From assembly GCA_022009975.1 (NCBI GenBank), contig CP091733.1:1381001-1445000 (forward strand): a stretch of DNA of 64,000 nucleotides. Direction: 5' to 3'. Below the pieces are notes generated by a model. The model ran no database searches. It was not told the origin of the DNA and was given only the letters and a program-made list of their open reading frames with translations. A program made the position numbers and the translations under genes. Source of the DNA: Phocaeicola vulgatus. Lineage in GTDB: Bacteria; Bacteroidota; Bacteroidia; Bacteroidales; Tannerellaceae. Shown here piece by piece: positions 40,155-49,024 of this stretch. Position 1 is the first letter of the stretch; each line of letters begins with the position of its first letter.

Positions 40155-40482
40155 TCAATGACAAATGTTTAATTTAAAATTAAAATCCCTAAGGTGCCAA
40201 AGTTTGTAGCAGGGCGAAGACATTGAAAGATTGGAGCAGCATCGGATGTTGACCGGCCAAAAGTGGAGCAAGTATTGAAGCGTTTGGATGAGCAAGCACC
40301 AACTGTCACTCCTAAGCCAATCTTTCCACAGGTCGTGTTTGGGAATTTGGATGATATCTATAAAAGCATTATATTGCGACGGCAATGTTTTTGTTAGCTT
40401 AATATGAGCCAATCTTATACGGCTTAAGCTGTAAACGACAACGGAGTATAAACAAATAAAAGGTCAAAAACAAAACAAAATC
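40155..40482. other. Gene-poor stretch with a possible gene fragment
   Basis: No complete gene is seen. On the plus strand an open stretch without an ATG runs from 40227 to a TAG at 40395-40397 and encodes a protein-like sequence, DVDRPKVEQVLKRLDEQAPT, then VTPKPIFPQVVFGNLDDIYK. The preceding 50 bases in another frame read AKTLKDWSSIG, which joins it well if one frameshift is assumed. I do not recognise the family. It looks like the decayed end of a gene rather than a regulator region. An AT-rich leader for the next gene fills 40400-40482. Confidence 0.35.
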
Positions 40483-41280
40483 ATGGATAATAATAGTCTA
40501 TTTAAATACATAACGCTAACAGAAAAGAATATAGACAAAGAACATATTTGTTGCGCTTTCTCCAATAAAAAATGCTCGGCTGGCTATGAGTTAAAAAAGG
40601 AATGGCTAAAAAAAGAATTTGCCAATGGCTATGTTTTCAGACGGCTTGATGCGCGAGCCAAAGTTTTTATAGAATATGTTCCAGCTGAATATGCGTGGCT
40701 TCCGGTTACTGCCCCCGGCTATTTAATGATTAATTGTTTTTGGGTTTCTGGGCAGTATAAAGGTCAAGGGCATGGATATAATTTGCTTCAATCTGTGATG
40801 GAAGATGCTAAAAAGCAAAATAAAAATGGATTAGTCACTGTTGTGGGTGCAAAAAAGAACCATTTCATGAGCGACACGAAATGGTTGTTGAAACACGGCT
40901 TTGAGGAAATAGAAAGACTCCCTAATGGCTTTTCTCTGTTGGCTATGAACTTTTGCGACAATGGTGTCATTCCATATTTTAATGAGTGTGCAAAAAGCGG
41001 AGAATGTACCGATAAAGAAGGATTGGTTGCCTATTATTCAGACCGTTGTCCATACACGGATTACTATGTGAATGGATTGTTACCTGTTCTTGCACAAGAA
41101 AAAAATATTCCTCTGAAAGTGATCAAACTCGAAACGAGAGAACAGGCACAAAGTTCTCCCACACCTGCCACTATTTTTTCTCTTTTTTACAATGGGGAAT
41201 TTATAACTACGGATTTAAGTATTTGTACAGAGTCTAAATTTTTAAAGTTAGTAAAGCGACAAGAGGAAGGAATTGGCTGA
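40483..41280 (+). CDS. GNAT family N-acetyltransferase with YoaP-like C-terminal domain
   Basis: Intact 265-residue protein. Residues about 1-150 form a GNAT acetyl-CoA binding fold with the motif A loop VSGQYKGQGHGYNLL. The C-terminal part (CPYTDYYVNGLLPVLAQEKN and SSPTPATIFSLFYNGEFIT) has the CPY-type thioredoxin-like pattern of the YoaP-like domain found behind some GNATs. The substrate is unknown; toxin, antibiotic or small-molecule acetylation are all possible. Codon use is more AT-rich than in neighbouring metabolic genes, and the gene sits next to repeats and gene fragments, so recent acquisition is likely. Confidence 0.85.
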   Translation: MDNNSLFKYITLTEKNIDKEHICCAFSNKKCSAGYELKKEWLKKEFANGYVFRRLDARAKVFIEYVPAEYAWLPVTAPGYLMINCFWVSGQYKGQGHGYNLLQSVMEDAKKQNKNGLVTVVGAKKNHFMSDTKWLLKHGFEEIERLPNGFSLLAMNFCDNGVIPYFNECAKSGECTDKEGLVAYYSDRCPYTDYYVNGLLPVLAQEKNIPLKVIKLETREQAQSSPTPATIFSLFYNGEFITTDLSICTESKFLKLVKRQEEGIG

Positions 41281-41292
41281 TATTCAACTAAT

Positions 41293-41376
41293 CCTGACAC
41301 ATCTTAAAAGGCGGTGTGTCATAATTGCAAAGGGCTGCATCAAAACTTTCGTTTTGACACAGCCCATACACACATT
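41293..41376. repeat. Double hairpin repeat between convergent genes
   Basis: First hairpin: TGACACA at 41294-41300 pairs with TGTGTCA at 41315-41321, including the family word GGCGGTGTGTCATAATTGC. Second hairpin: GGGCTG-TCAAAAC-TTTC-GTTTTGA-CAGCCC (41332-41365, internal CA mismatch). Both parts recur almost word for word at 61.6-61.8 kb. It likely serves as terminator for the GNAT gene and the carboxylase operon. Confidence 0.8.
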
Positions 41377-41381
41377 GACAT

Positions 41382-42914
41382 TTACAGCGGCATGTTGCCG
41401 TGCTTCTTAGGTGGATGGCTTTGGTTCTTGTTTCGACACATTTCAAGTGCTTGTATCAGTTTGTAGCGCGTGTCGCAGGGAAGGATGACCTCATCAATCA
41501 GCCCTCGCCCGGCAGCACAGTAAGGATTGGAAAACTTCTCTTCGTAACGTCGCACAATCTCCGCCTTCTCGTCAGGTGTCGCCTTGCGATAGAGGATGTT
41601 CACAGCTCCCTCAGCCCCCATCACGGCTATCTCAGCCTGCGGGTAAGCAAGATTGATGTCGGCTCCCGTGGGCTTGCTGGACATGACGATGTAAGCACCA
41701 CCGTAAGCCTTGCGGGTGATGAGGGTGACTTTGGGGACGGTAGCCTCGGCATAGGCATAAACAATCTTTGCCCCGTGACGGATGATGCCCTCGTGCTCCT
41801 GCCGCAAGCCAGGCAAGAAGCCAGGGACATCCTCGAAGGTGACTAACGGGATGTTAAAGCAGTCGCAGAAACGGATGAAACGGGCAGCCTTGTCAGAAGC
41901 GTCGATGTCGAGCACTCCAGCCAAACAAGCGGGCTGGTTGGCCACAATGCCCACCGTGCGCCCGTCCAACCTGCCAAAGCCAATGACTATGTTCTTGGCA
42001 AAGTGGGGCATTACTTCAAAGAAATAGCGGTCATCCAACACTGGCTCCACGATATCTTTGATGTCATAAGGCAGATTAAAATCTTCAGGGATGACAGTTT
42101 GAAGCTCCTCCACGCAGCGTCTCACATCGTCTGTACAAAGAACCACGGGAGCTTCTTCCATATTATTAGCAGGCAGGAAACCGAGCAACTCACGGATGGA
42201 CATGAGCGTTTCCTCCTCGTCATTACATACGAAGTGGGCAACTCCGCTCCGGCTGCCGTGCACATGTGCCCCGCCCAACTCTTCCTTGTCCACCACCTCG
42301 TTGGTCACGGTCTTTACCACGTCGGGACCCGTGATGAACATGTTGCTGCGCTCTTTCACCATAAAGATGAAGTCGGTCAATGCAGGTGAATAGCACGCTC
42401 CTCCGGCACAAGGACCGAGGATGGCAGAAATCTGCGGCACGACTCCAGAGGCAACAGTGTTCTCGTAAAAGATGGAAGCGTAGCCCGCCAAACTGCCCAC
42501 GCCCTCTTGGATGCGTGCCCCGCCCGAGTCGTTGAGGGCAATGACAGGCGCACCTGTCTTCAGTGCCAATTGTTGCACCTTGACAATCTTGGCGGCATTG
42601 GTCTCGCTGAGCGATCCTCCGTGTGCCGTGAAATCATAGGCATAGACGAACACGATGCGTCCGTCCACCTTGCCGTAACCGCTCACCACCCCGTCGCCCG
42701 GTATCTGCTTTTTCTCCATGCCAAAGTCGGTGCAGCGATGCGTTACCAGTTTGTCCAACTCGTTGAAAGTACCCTTGTCGAGCAGCATTTCAATGCGTTC
42801 GCGAGCAGTCATCTTGCCTTGCCCATGCTGTTTCTCTATCTTGTCCACCTCGCCAAGCGAGGCACGTTTGTCCAATTCTTCAAATCTTTTGTATATTTCT
42901 TCTCTTGTAGCCAT
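41382..42914 (-). CDS. Acyl-CoA carboxylase beta (carboxyltransferase) subunit, propionyl/methylmalonyl-CoA type
   Basis: Intact 510-residue carboxyltransferase. It transfers CO2 between biotin and an acyl-CoA. The crotonase-fold motifs are clear: oxyanion loops GGSLSETNAAKI and LNDSGGARIQEGVGSL, ILGPCAGGACYSPALTDF, and KAYGGAYIVMSS. It ends in KKHGNMPL, as in PccB/MmdA. It could work as propionyl-CoA carboxylase or as part of a methylmalonyl-CoA decarboxylase/transcarboxylase; Bacteroidales use the latter step to make propionate from succinate. It is the last gene of a three-gene operon (biotin carboxylase, biotin carrier, this gene) behind a cobalamin riboswitch. No membrane decarboxylase subunit is seen nearby. 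Confidence 0.93.
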   Translation of the reverse strand: MATREEIYKRFEELDKRASLGEVDKIEKQHGQGKMTARERIEMLLDKGTFNELDKLVTHRCTDFGMEKKQIPGDGVVSGYGKVDGRIVFVYAYDFTAHGGSLSETNAAKIVKVQQLALKTGAPVIALNDSGGARIQEGVGSLAGYASIFYENTVASGVVPQISAILGPCAGGACYSPALTDFIFMVKERSNMFITGPDVVKTVTNEVVDKEELGGAHVHGSRSGVAHFVCNDEEETLMSIRELLGFLPANNMEEAPVVLCTDDVRRCVEELQTVIPEDFNLPYDIKDIVEPVLDDRYFFEVMPHFAKNIVIGFGRLDGRTVGIVANQPACLAGVLDIDASDKAARFIRFCDCFNIPLVTFEDVPGFLPGLRQEHEGIIRHGAKIVYAYAEATVPKVTLITRKAYGGAYIVMSSKPTGADINLAYPQAEIAVMGAEGAVNILYRKATPDEKAEIVRRYEEKFSNPYCAAGRGLIDEVILPCDTRYKLIQALEMCRNKNQSHPPKKHGNMPL

Positions 42915-42926
42915 AAGCCATTCATC

Positions 42927-43433
42927 TTAAATCAAATCCAACTTAACAAGCACTTGGTCGGTACTCACGGAGTCTCCTTCAACCACCAACACCTCCTTCA
43001 CACGGCAGGAAGCCGACACCTTGAAATTGCTCTGCATCTTCATGGCTTCAAGCACCACCGCAGTGTCACCCGATTCCAGCTTGTCGCCCGGCTGGACGCA
43101 CACTTTCACCACCTTGCCCGGCATGGGGGCAGCAATGTAGTCATCTTGCCGTTCTTCGTTCTTGTTCCGCATACGCAGGCACTTTGCCTGGGAGTTCACA
43201 ATCTCCACGTGGAAAGACCGGTAAAACATATTCACGTCATACTGCTTGCCCGTCTCGTCGTTGGTCAACTCGGCATTGTATGAATTGCCGCCATGCAGGA
43301 TGGAACACCTTCCGTTTTCAGCCATCACGATATCCACGTCATAAGGTTTCCCGTCGATGCTGACCTGCACCTTGTTGCCTTCTTTGCTTATCAGGGCGAC
43401 TTCCGCCGTCCGTCCTCCTATATGTATTTCCAT
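42927..43433 (-). CDS. Biotin carboxyl carrier subunit
   Basis: A 168-residue carrier. ATG 43433 is chosen because GGAGG lies 5 nt before it; the longer upstream frame would overlap the previous gene. The C-terminal biotinyl domain has AAPMPGKVVKVCVQPGDKLE and the biotin acceptor Lys in LEAMKMQ. The N-terminal part (MEIHIGGRTAEVALISKEGN) resembles the extra domain of acyl-CoA carboxylase carriers. It lies between the carboxylase and transferase genes, 12 bp from each. Confidence 0.92.
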   Translation of the reverse strand: MEIHIGGRTAEVALISKEGNKVQVSIDGKPYDVDIVMAENGRCSILHGGNSYNAELTNDETGKQYDVNMFYRSFHVEIVNSQAKCLRMRNKNEERQDDYIAAPMPGKVVKVCVQPGDKLESGDTAVVLEAMKMQSNFKVSASCRVKEVLVVEGDSVSTDQVLVKLDLI

Positions 43434-43444
43434 AAAATCCTCCA

Positions 43445-45164
43445 TTAAATTCTTAAAACTCCCTTTTGCAAGCCGAATTCGCGCCATCGGCTGATGGGGC
43501 GCATATCCGTGGGATTGGGGTTTCTGTTCTCTTCAAGATTCATCAAGTAGTCGATGTAAGCGGCTATGATAGCCATGTTTTCAATCTCCTCGTTACCGCC
43601 ATTGATGCGAACTAACATACGGGCGTTCTTGACGATGAACTGGGTGTTGTAGTTGCCACGCACGAAGTCAGGCACATACATGATGCGGCGCAGGTAGTTT
43701 AGATTAGTCTTTATGCCAGTAATTTTGTATTCGTAGAGCACACGGCGCATACGTTCGATGGCATACTGCCGGGAAGTGGCCCACACGATGAGTTTGCCTA
43801 CCATCGGATCGTAGTAGCCGGGGATCTCATAACCTTCGTACACGTAGCTGTCCACACGCACGCCAATGCCGTTCGGCCGGGTTATTTGGCGGATAATGCC
43901 GGGTGAAGGCAGGAAGTTGTTGACAGCGTCTTCTGCGCAGATGCGGCATTCGATGGCATGGCCGGACTGCTCCAACTCTTCTTGCCGCAGATGCAAAGGT
44001 TCACCCATTGCCACGCAGATTTGCTCCTTCACCAAGTCCACTCCCACTACTTCCTCCGTGACAGGGTGCTCCACTTGCAAGCGGGTGTTCATCTCCAAAA
44101 AGAAGAAACGGTGGTGCTTGTCCACAAGGAACTCGATGGTGCCCGCACCTATGTAACCCACAGCCTTGGCAGCAGCCACTGCCTTCTCGCCCATCTCACG
44201 GCGCAGTCCGGGAGTGAGGAACGGCGAAGGACTTTCTTCCACAATCTTCTGGTTGCGCCGCTGCACGGAACATTCACGTTCAAAGAGGTGGACGACGTTG
44301 CCGTAGTTGTCGCCTAAGATTTGGAACTCGATATGGTGCGACTCTTCTACAAATTTCTCAATATATACCGTATCGTCGCCAAAGGACGAGAGCGATTCGG
44401 AACGTGCCATCTCATAAGCTTCTGCCACTTCGTCCCGGCTGCGGATAAGGCGCATGCCTTTGCCCCCGCCTCCCATTGAAGCCTTCAGCATCACTGGATA
44501 ACCTATTTCGTCACTTATGCGCAGCGCTTCATCCACGCTTTGCAACGGTTGTTCTGTGCCGGGAACCACAGGCACACCGGCGGCTTTCATATATTGGCGG
44601 GCACGTATCTTGTCGCCCATTGCCTCCATGGTCTCGGCTTTGGGACCAATAAAAATGATGCCAGCCTTCTCGCACCGGCGCACAAAGTCCGCCTTCTCCG
44701 ACAGGAAACCATAGCCCGGATGGATAGCATCTGCCTTGCAGTGCAAAGCGGTTTCAATAATCTTCTCCATGCACAAGTAGCTTTCACTGGCAGGAGCGGG
44801 ACCTATCGCATAGGCTTCATCGGCATACATCACATGGTGTGAGGTGCGGTCTGCCTCCGAGAAAACGGCTATGGTGGTGAGACCCATCTCCCGGCACGAA
44901 CGCATGATGCGCACGGCTATCTCGCCGCGGTTGGCTATCAGCACTTTCTTAATCTTCCTTTTTCGGAAGCAGGGATTGATTTCACCAGTGTTGAAAGACT
45001 TCTGCACTGCCTTCAGGCAGTCAGGACATAAGCAGTCGGAATAATTCTCCTTCAGGTAATTGCGCATTGGGGCATCCAGTCCGATTTCGGTGCAATGGCA
45101 CGAACGGAAGTCTTCGTCATGCTTGCAATCAAACATAACACCGCAGCGTAGGCATACCTTTCAT
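43445..45164 (-). CDS. accC: Biotin carboxylase with N-terminal Cys-rich CWC-type domain, start-proximal frameshift
   Basis: Uses ATP and bicarbonate to carboxylate biotin on the carrier protein. The carboxylase part begins at KKVLIANRGEIAVRIMRSC and shows the ATP-grasp glycine loop MGGGGKGMRLI and the active-site block EMNTRLQVEHPVTE. Unusually, about 60 residues precede it with a Cys cluster: CLRCGVMFDC, then CHC and CLCPDCL, which fits the Cys-rich CWC domain pattern and probably binds zinc. The uninterrupted frame starts at 45136. Removing one G of the GG at about 45157 extends it to ATG 45164 (MKVCLRCGVMFD), which has AGGAGG 9 nt upstream and restores the first CxxC. Total about 572 residues. 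It is the first gene after the cobalamin riboswitch. Confidence 0.9.
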
Positions 45165-45248
45165 AGGCATTCCTCCTAATAATAAATAATATTACAGAAT
45201 AACTTTCGCACCGCTTTCCTATCCCACGAGTAAAAGCGGCCTTTAATG

Positions 45249-45418
45249 AAAGGCAGGTCTTCTGACTGACTCCCGTCCCAGCGCCTTCCCGGCCAGCGGC
45301 CAGTGGCAATAGCGTTTGCTAAGACGTTTGAATAGAGCTTCACAGCAGCGGGACTGTCCGGGATTTACACCCGATTCCCTTTTAATCCGCTATTCCGGAA
45401 AGATATAGCGGAACCATT
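45249..45418 (-). promoter_or_regulatory. Cobalamin riboswitch
   Basis: Read on the minus strand: AAAAGGGAATCGGGTG, AAATCCCGGACAGTCCCGC, TGCTGTGAAGC, GCCACTGG, GGGAAGGCG and the B12 box end GTCAGAAGACCTGCC, in the canonical order. The 3' end lies about 85 bp before the biotin carboxylase ATG and no other gene intervenes. A CCGCTTT/AAAGCGG hairpin at 45212-45240 follows the aptamer; there is no clear U-tract terminator, so control at translation is possible. Confidence 0.93.
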
Positions 45419-45424
45419 TCGGGG

Positions 45425-45432
45425 CAAAGATA
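45425..45432 (-). promoter_or_regulatory. -7 promoter element of the riboswitch-carboxylase operon
   Basis: TATCTTTG on the minus strand, 7 bp upstream of the aptamer 5' end. It shows the operon starts here and is not read-through from cobC. The rest of the interval to 45598 is AT-rich and shows no gene. Confidence 0.65.
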
Positions 45433-45598
45433 ACAAATAAAATAAAAATAAAAATATCTTCCCGATAAAAATGAGAAAAAGGTGGAGCCATCTACCATTT
45501 CTGCTCAGACAACAAGGTAGAAATACGCTTCATTTACTCCGGGCACAGTTAGAAATGATTTTAAACATTTTGTCCAAGAATAAACGAAGCATTCTTTC

Positions 45599-46129
45599 CT
45601 AAATCTCCAGTTTTATGACTGACCCGTAAGGTGGCACATGCTTCATGGCCTCTTGCAAATCATATATTCCAGCATACACATTGGCGCAAGTCAGGATGCC
45701 GCCGTGCGTGAACAAGCAGACCTTGCCGGCATCCGATTGCTTCAGATCGTCCAAGAAAGAGGCGAGGCGGTCATATTGCTGTTGGAGGGACTCCCCGTTC
45801 TTGGTGGGGACATGGATCCAGTCGTCAAACCAAAGCCGGGAATAGGGATCGGCAGCGACCTCGTCCCAACTCTTCATCTCCCACTCCCCGAAATCCAATT
45901 CCAACAGCCGCTTCTCCTTCCAGGCATCCGGGAAACCGCAAAACTCTGCCAAACGGACACAACGAATCAAAGGACTGGTGTAAACAGCATCGAACACCAA
46001 TCCTTCCAACTGACGGCACACCGGCTTCGCCTCTTCGGGGAAGCTCTCATTCAAAGGGACATCCGTCTGCCCATAAGAGAAACCGGCAGGGACTTGGACC
46101 GATGTGTGCCTCACTAAATATAGTTCCAT
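45599..46129 (-). CDS. cobC: Alpha-ribazole-5'-phosphate phosphatase (histidine phosphatase)
   Basis: Intact 176-residue phosphoglycerate-mutase-like phosphatase. The N-terminal catalytic motif is LVRHTSV, the RHT variant common in CobC, with the second catalytic His in LFTHGGIL. It removes the phosphate from alpha-ribazole phosphate or from cobalamin phosphate at the end of B12 assembly. It starts 3 bp after the cobS stop, closing the cbiB-S4-cobU-cobT-cobS-cobC run. Confidence 0.9.
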   Translation of the reverse strand: MELYLVRHTSVQVPAGFSYGQTDVPLNESFPEEAKPVCRQLEGLVFDAVYTSPLIRCVRLAEFCGFPDAWKEKRLLELDFGEWEMKSWDEVAADPYSRLWFDDWIHVPTKNGESLQQQYDRLASFLDDLKQSDAGKVCLFTHGGILTCANVYAGIYDLQEAMKHVPPYGSVIKLEI

Positions 46130-46132
46130 GAT

Positions 46133-46882
46133 TCATTTCATTTGATAAACAAGCAGTGATCCCAAATAGAAGCTCAATTCACAGAGCAAAAAGGTCGCGC
46201 CACAGCAATCGCCCGTGTACCCGTTTATCTTCCTTTTCATAAACGAAGTGAGCAAATACCAAGTGATTATCGGGAAAAGCAGCGCCCACAGATAGCTGAC
46301 ATCCGGCAGCCAAACCAAAGGAATGAGAGCTGAGAGGATACAAAACAGATATTCGGACAAAGACATCCGGCTATAAACCGTCTTGTTCTTGGCAGTCTCG
46401 GCAGTGCGCGCATAAGGAAGCCTATTGATAATCATGGCGGCAACCCCTTTTGAGAAAGGATCTCCGGCAAGCATCACGGCTCCAGCTACAGGGAGAGGAA
46501 GGGCATGGAGCATGGCGTAATAGAGGGCGAAATAGAAAATCAAGCCTATGACACCATAACTGCCGATGTGCGAATCCTTCATGATTTCCAAAGTGCGCTC
46601 ACGACTCGTGCCCCCACCAAACCCGTCGAAAAAGTCCGCAAGCCCGTCTTCATGCAGGCAACCCGTCACCAACAACCGGGTGAGAATCGCCAACAGCAGG
46701 ACCACGGAAGCAGGCAAGACCAAGGCGGAGGAATAGAGCACCAACACGCTCAAACCAGCCGTCAGCCAGCCGACAAGCGGCCAACGGCACACCACATGAC
46801 GGAACGCATCCGCCGGCACTTCCGCAATCTTCCAAAAAGGAAGGCGCGTGAAAAAGATGAATGCCGCCAACACTTGTAACAT
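46133..46882 (-). CDS. cobS: Adenosylcobinamide-GDP ribazoletransferase (cobalamin synthase)
   Basis: Intact 249-residue inner-membrane protein with several hydrophobic helices. The family motif TGCLHEDGLADFFDGFGGG is present (conserved acidic residues bind Mg2+). It joins activated cobinamide-GDP to alpha-ribazole (phosphate). It starts 4 bp after the cobT stop. Confidence 0.95.
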   Translation of the reverse strand: MLQVLAAFIFFTRLPFWKIAEVPADAFRHVVCRWPLVGWLTAGLSVLVLYSSALVLPASVVLLLAILTRLLVTGCLHEDGLADFFDGFGGGTSRERTLEIMKDSHIGSYGVIGLIFYFALYYAMLHALPLPVAGAVMLAGDPFSKGVAAMIINRLPYARTAETAKNKTVYSRMSLSEYLFCILSALIPLVWLPDVSYLWALLFPIITWYLLTSFMKRKINGYTGDCCGATFLLCELSFYLGSLLVYQMK

Positions 46883-46886
46883 ATCC

Positions 46887-47924
46887 TTAAAAATATTTGG
46901 TTATCGCCTCTTCCTCAAAGGTGTGCATCTCATTCAACATTCGGACAGCAGAGTCCACAATCGGATAAGCGCATACCGAGCCGGATCCTTCTCCCAAGCG
47001 CATGCCCAAATAGAGCAATGGATCGGCATGGAGATAATCCAACAACTTCTTATGGCCGCTCTCATCACCGCAATGCCCGAAGATGCAATAGTCCTGCATT
47101 TCCGGATATAGCTTGGAAGCCACAAGCACACAGTTCGTCATGATGAATCCGTCCACCAAGATAATCATTCCCAATTCAGCCGCCCGCAACATACCACCGA
47201 CAGCCATGACCATCTCGATTCCCCCGAAATAACGCATGATATCAAATGTGTCGCCCGACCCTTTATAGTTTGCCAAAGAAGCCTGGAGCACCTCCAACTT
47301 ATGCTGCACACCTGCCGCATTCAAGCCGCTGCCCGCTCCCACGCACTCCGGCAAAGGAATGCCCGTCAAGCAACTCATCCACATGCTCGAAGCGGAAGTG
47401 TTCCCGATGCCCATCTCGCCAAAGCTGATGACATTGCACCCTTCCCGATGGCAATCACTCACGATGTCCGCTCCCCATTCCAATGCCTTGTCCGCCTCTT
47501 CAACCGTCAACGCCGCTTCATGCAAGAAGTTGCGGGTTCCTTTCCTTATCTTGCGGTCGATGATGCGGGGATTCGCAGGGAAATCGTAATCAACACCGCC
47601 ATCCACAATCTTCATATCAAAACCATGCTGGCGCGCAAGGAAGCAGACACCCGATCCTCCGTTCAGGAAATTATATATGACCTGCCGCGTCACCTCCTTC
47701 GGAGAGAGACTGACACCTTCATCTGCTATTCCGTGGTCGGCAGCATAAATCACATTTACCGGATGCTTCAGCTCCGGTTTCAATGTCTGTTGGATGGTTC
47801 CAATCTGCAAGGCTAAAGATTCCAAGCGGCCCAATGACCCTTTCGGCTTCGACAAGCTGTCGATTCGCTGGCGCAAAGCCTCACAAATGGCAGTGTCGGG
47901 TTTATGAATGTTAAATGTAATCAT
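46887..47924 (-). CDS. cobT: Nicotinate-nucleotide--dimethylbenzimidazole phosphoribosyltransferase
   Basis: Intact 345-residue enzyme that activates the lower-ligand base to its alpha-riboside phosphate. Motifs YAADHGIADEGVS, FGEMGIGNTSASSM and FGHCGDESGHKKLL match CobT. Which base the organism uses cannot be read from this gene alone. It lies 16 bp after cobU. Confidence 0.95.
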   Translation of the reverse strand: MITFNIHKPDTAICEALRQRIDSLSKPKGSLGRLESLALQIGTIQQTLKPELKHPVNVIYAADHGIADEGVSLSPKEVTRQVIYNFLNGGSGVCFLARQHGFDMKIVDGGVDYDFPANPRIIDRKIRKGTRNFLHEAALTVEEADKALEWGADIVSDCHREGCNVISFGEMGIGNTSASSMWMSCLTGIPLPECVGAGSGLNAAGVQHKLEVLQASLANYKGSGDTFDIMRYFGGIEMVMAVGGMLRAAELGMIILVDGFIMTNCVLVASKLYPEMQDYCIFGHCGDESGHKKLLDYLHADPLLYLGMRLGEGSGSVCAYPIVDSAVRMLNEMHTFEEEAITKYF

Positions 47925-47940
47925 AGTATCTTTCTGTTAA

Positions 47941-48475
47941 TTATTTGACGGGGACAGGAATGCCGCTCACCATCAGAACCATCTCATCGGCTTTCGAAGC
48001 AATGTATTGGTTGACCCAACCCTGCAAGTCGGTGAAGCGACGCTGTGTGTCATCCACTGAAACACCTCCCAATCCCAATTCGTTTGTTACAAATAAAATA
48101 AGCGTCTTGGCGGACAAAAGCATCAAACTCCTCTTTTATCTGTTGCAAGGAGATATCCACCACGCTATTGTTGTCGAAAAAGAAATTCGTGCACCACAGC
48201 GTCACGCAATCAATCACGATGACTCTGCCTGCCAAGTCATGGCGGCTCAAGAATTTCTCCTCCTCGACATTCGTCCATTCCGGTCCACGGTTTGCCTGAT
48301 GCCGCAAGACCCGCTGGCGGAACTCCTCGTCCCAAATCCGGGAAGTGGCAAGATAGACCGGATGTTTGCTCATTTCCAAAGCCCTGTTCTGGGCAAAGTC
48401 ACTCTTGCCGGAACGCTGTCCGCCCGTGACAAGCAAAATATGCTTTCCCGGTTTATTCCTCTCCTCTCCAGCCAT
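47941..48475 (-). CDS. cobU: Adenosylcobinamide kinase/guanylyltransferase, one frameshift
   Basis: About 178 residues after repair. The N-terminus carries the P-loop VTGGQRSGKSDFAQ, then the segment VIVIDCVTLWCTNFFFD. The C-terminus (TLILFVTNELGLGGVSVDDT) with the usual NE-G motif is in another frame; the shift is near 48112-48118 in GATGCTTTTGTCC, either two bases missing (DALLSAKT intended) or one extra. It phosphorylates adenosylcobinamide and adds GMP. The start overlaps the end of the S4 gene by 23 bp. Confidence 0.9.
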
Positions 48476-48966
48476 TTCGTTTCGCTTTGTTTGCCGGGTT
48501 ATTGCGGCTTGTCTTACGCAATGCAGCCGACTTAGGAGAAGCAGCCATCCGCTGTGCTACAGCAGCCTTGCTCAAAGACTTGCCAAACTTAGGCTGGGTC
48601 GCTTCCCTCCATGCCTTCTCCCTGTCAGGTTTCGGTTTGCCTTTCTGCTCGTCCCTATCTTTGGCAGCTTTCCTGGCAGCAGCATATTTGTTATATTTCC
48701 CATAATGCTCGCGTCTGCTGCCGGAAGAGGCAGCCTCGTCACGCTTTGCTTTCGGCTCGGAAGAAGCAGCATTCTCCTGCGTTAATTTCGACCAATTCAG
48801 CCGGACCAACTCACCGTCCACCAAGACTTCGTCTTTCCGTCACCCGCCGTCCCAAGATAGGATGCTGACCGTTGACAGTCACTCGTTTCGCTTCAATAAG
48901 CGAGTCTGCTTCACGCCGTGAACATATTCCAGCCTCGCTTAACAACTTATTCAATCTAATTTCCAT
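48453..48966 (-). CDS. S4-domain RNA-binding protein with basic low-complexity tail, one frameshift
   Basis: Repaired length about 171 residues. Residues 1-60 are an S4 RNA-binding domain (MEIRLNKLLSEAGICSRREA, then VTVNGQHPILGRRV...DEVLVDGELVRLNW) as at the front of RluB/RluF pseudouridine synthases. No synthase domain follows; instead there is a tail of about 110 residues rich in Lys, Arg, Ala and Ser (KSLSKAAVAQRMAASPKSAA). Two A bases appear to be missing near 48841-48843 (TEKDEVLVDGE intended). It lies inside the cobamide gene run between cbiB and cobU, which looks like chance clustering. It probably binds rRNA or tRNA. Confidence 0.8.
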
Positions 48967-49024
48967 TTTCCTTACCTATTTAATATCTTAATTACCAAAC
49001 TATTTATTTAAAGAAAGCGGTGTG

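Noticed and set aside
45052..45309. An 85-codon minus-strand frame across the cobalamin leader
   Set aside because: It covers the conserved B12 box and the start of accC in another frame; the RNA element explains the sequence better.
48453..48966. Calling the S4 gene a pseudouridine synthase
   Set aside because: Only the S4 domain is present; no catalytic Asp motif of RluB/RluF follows.
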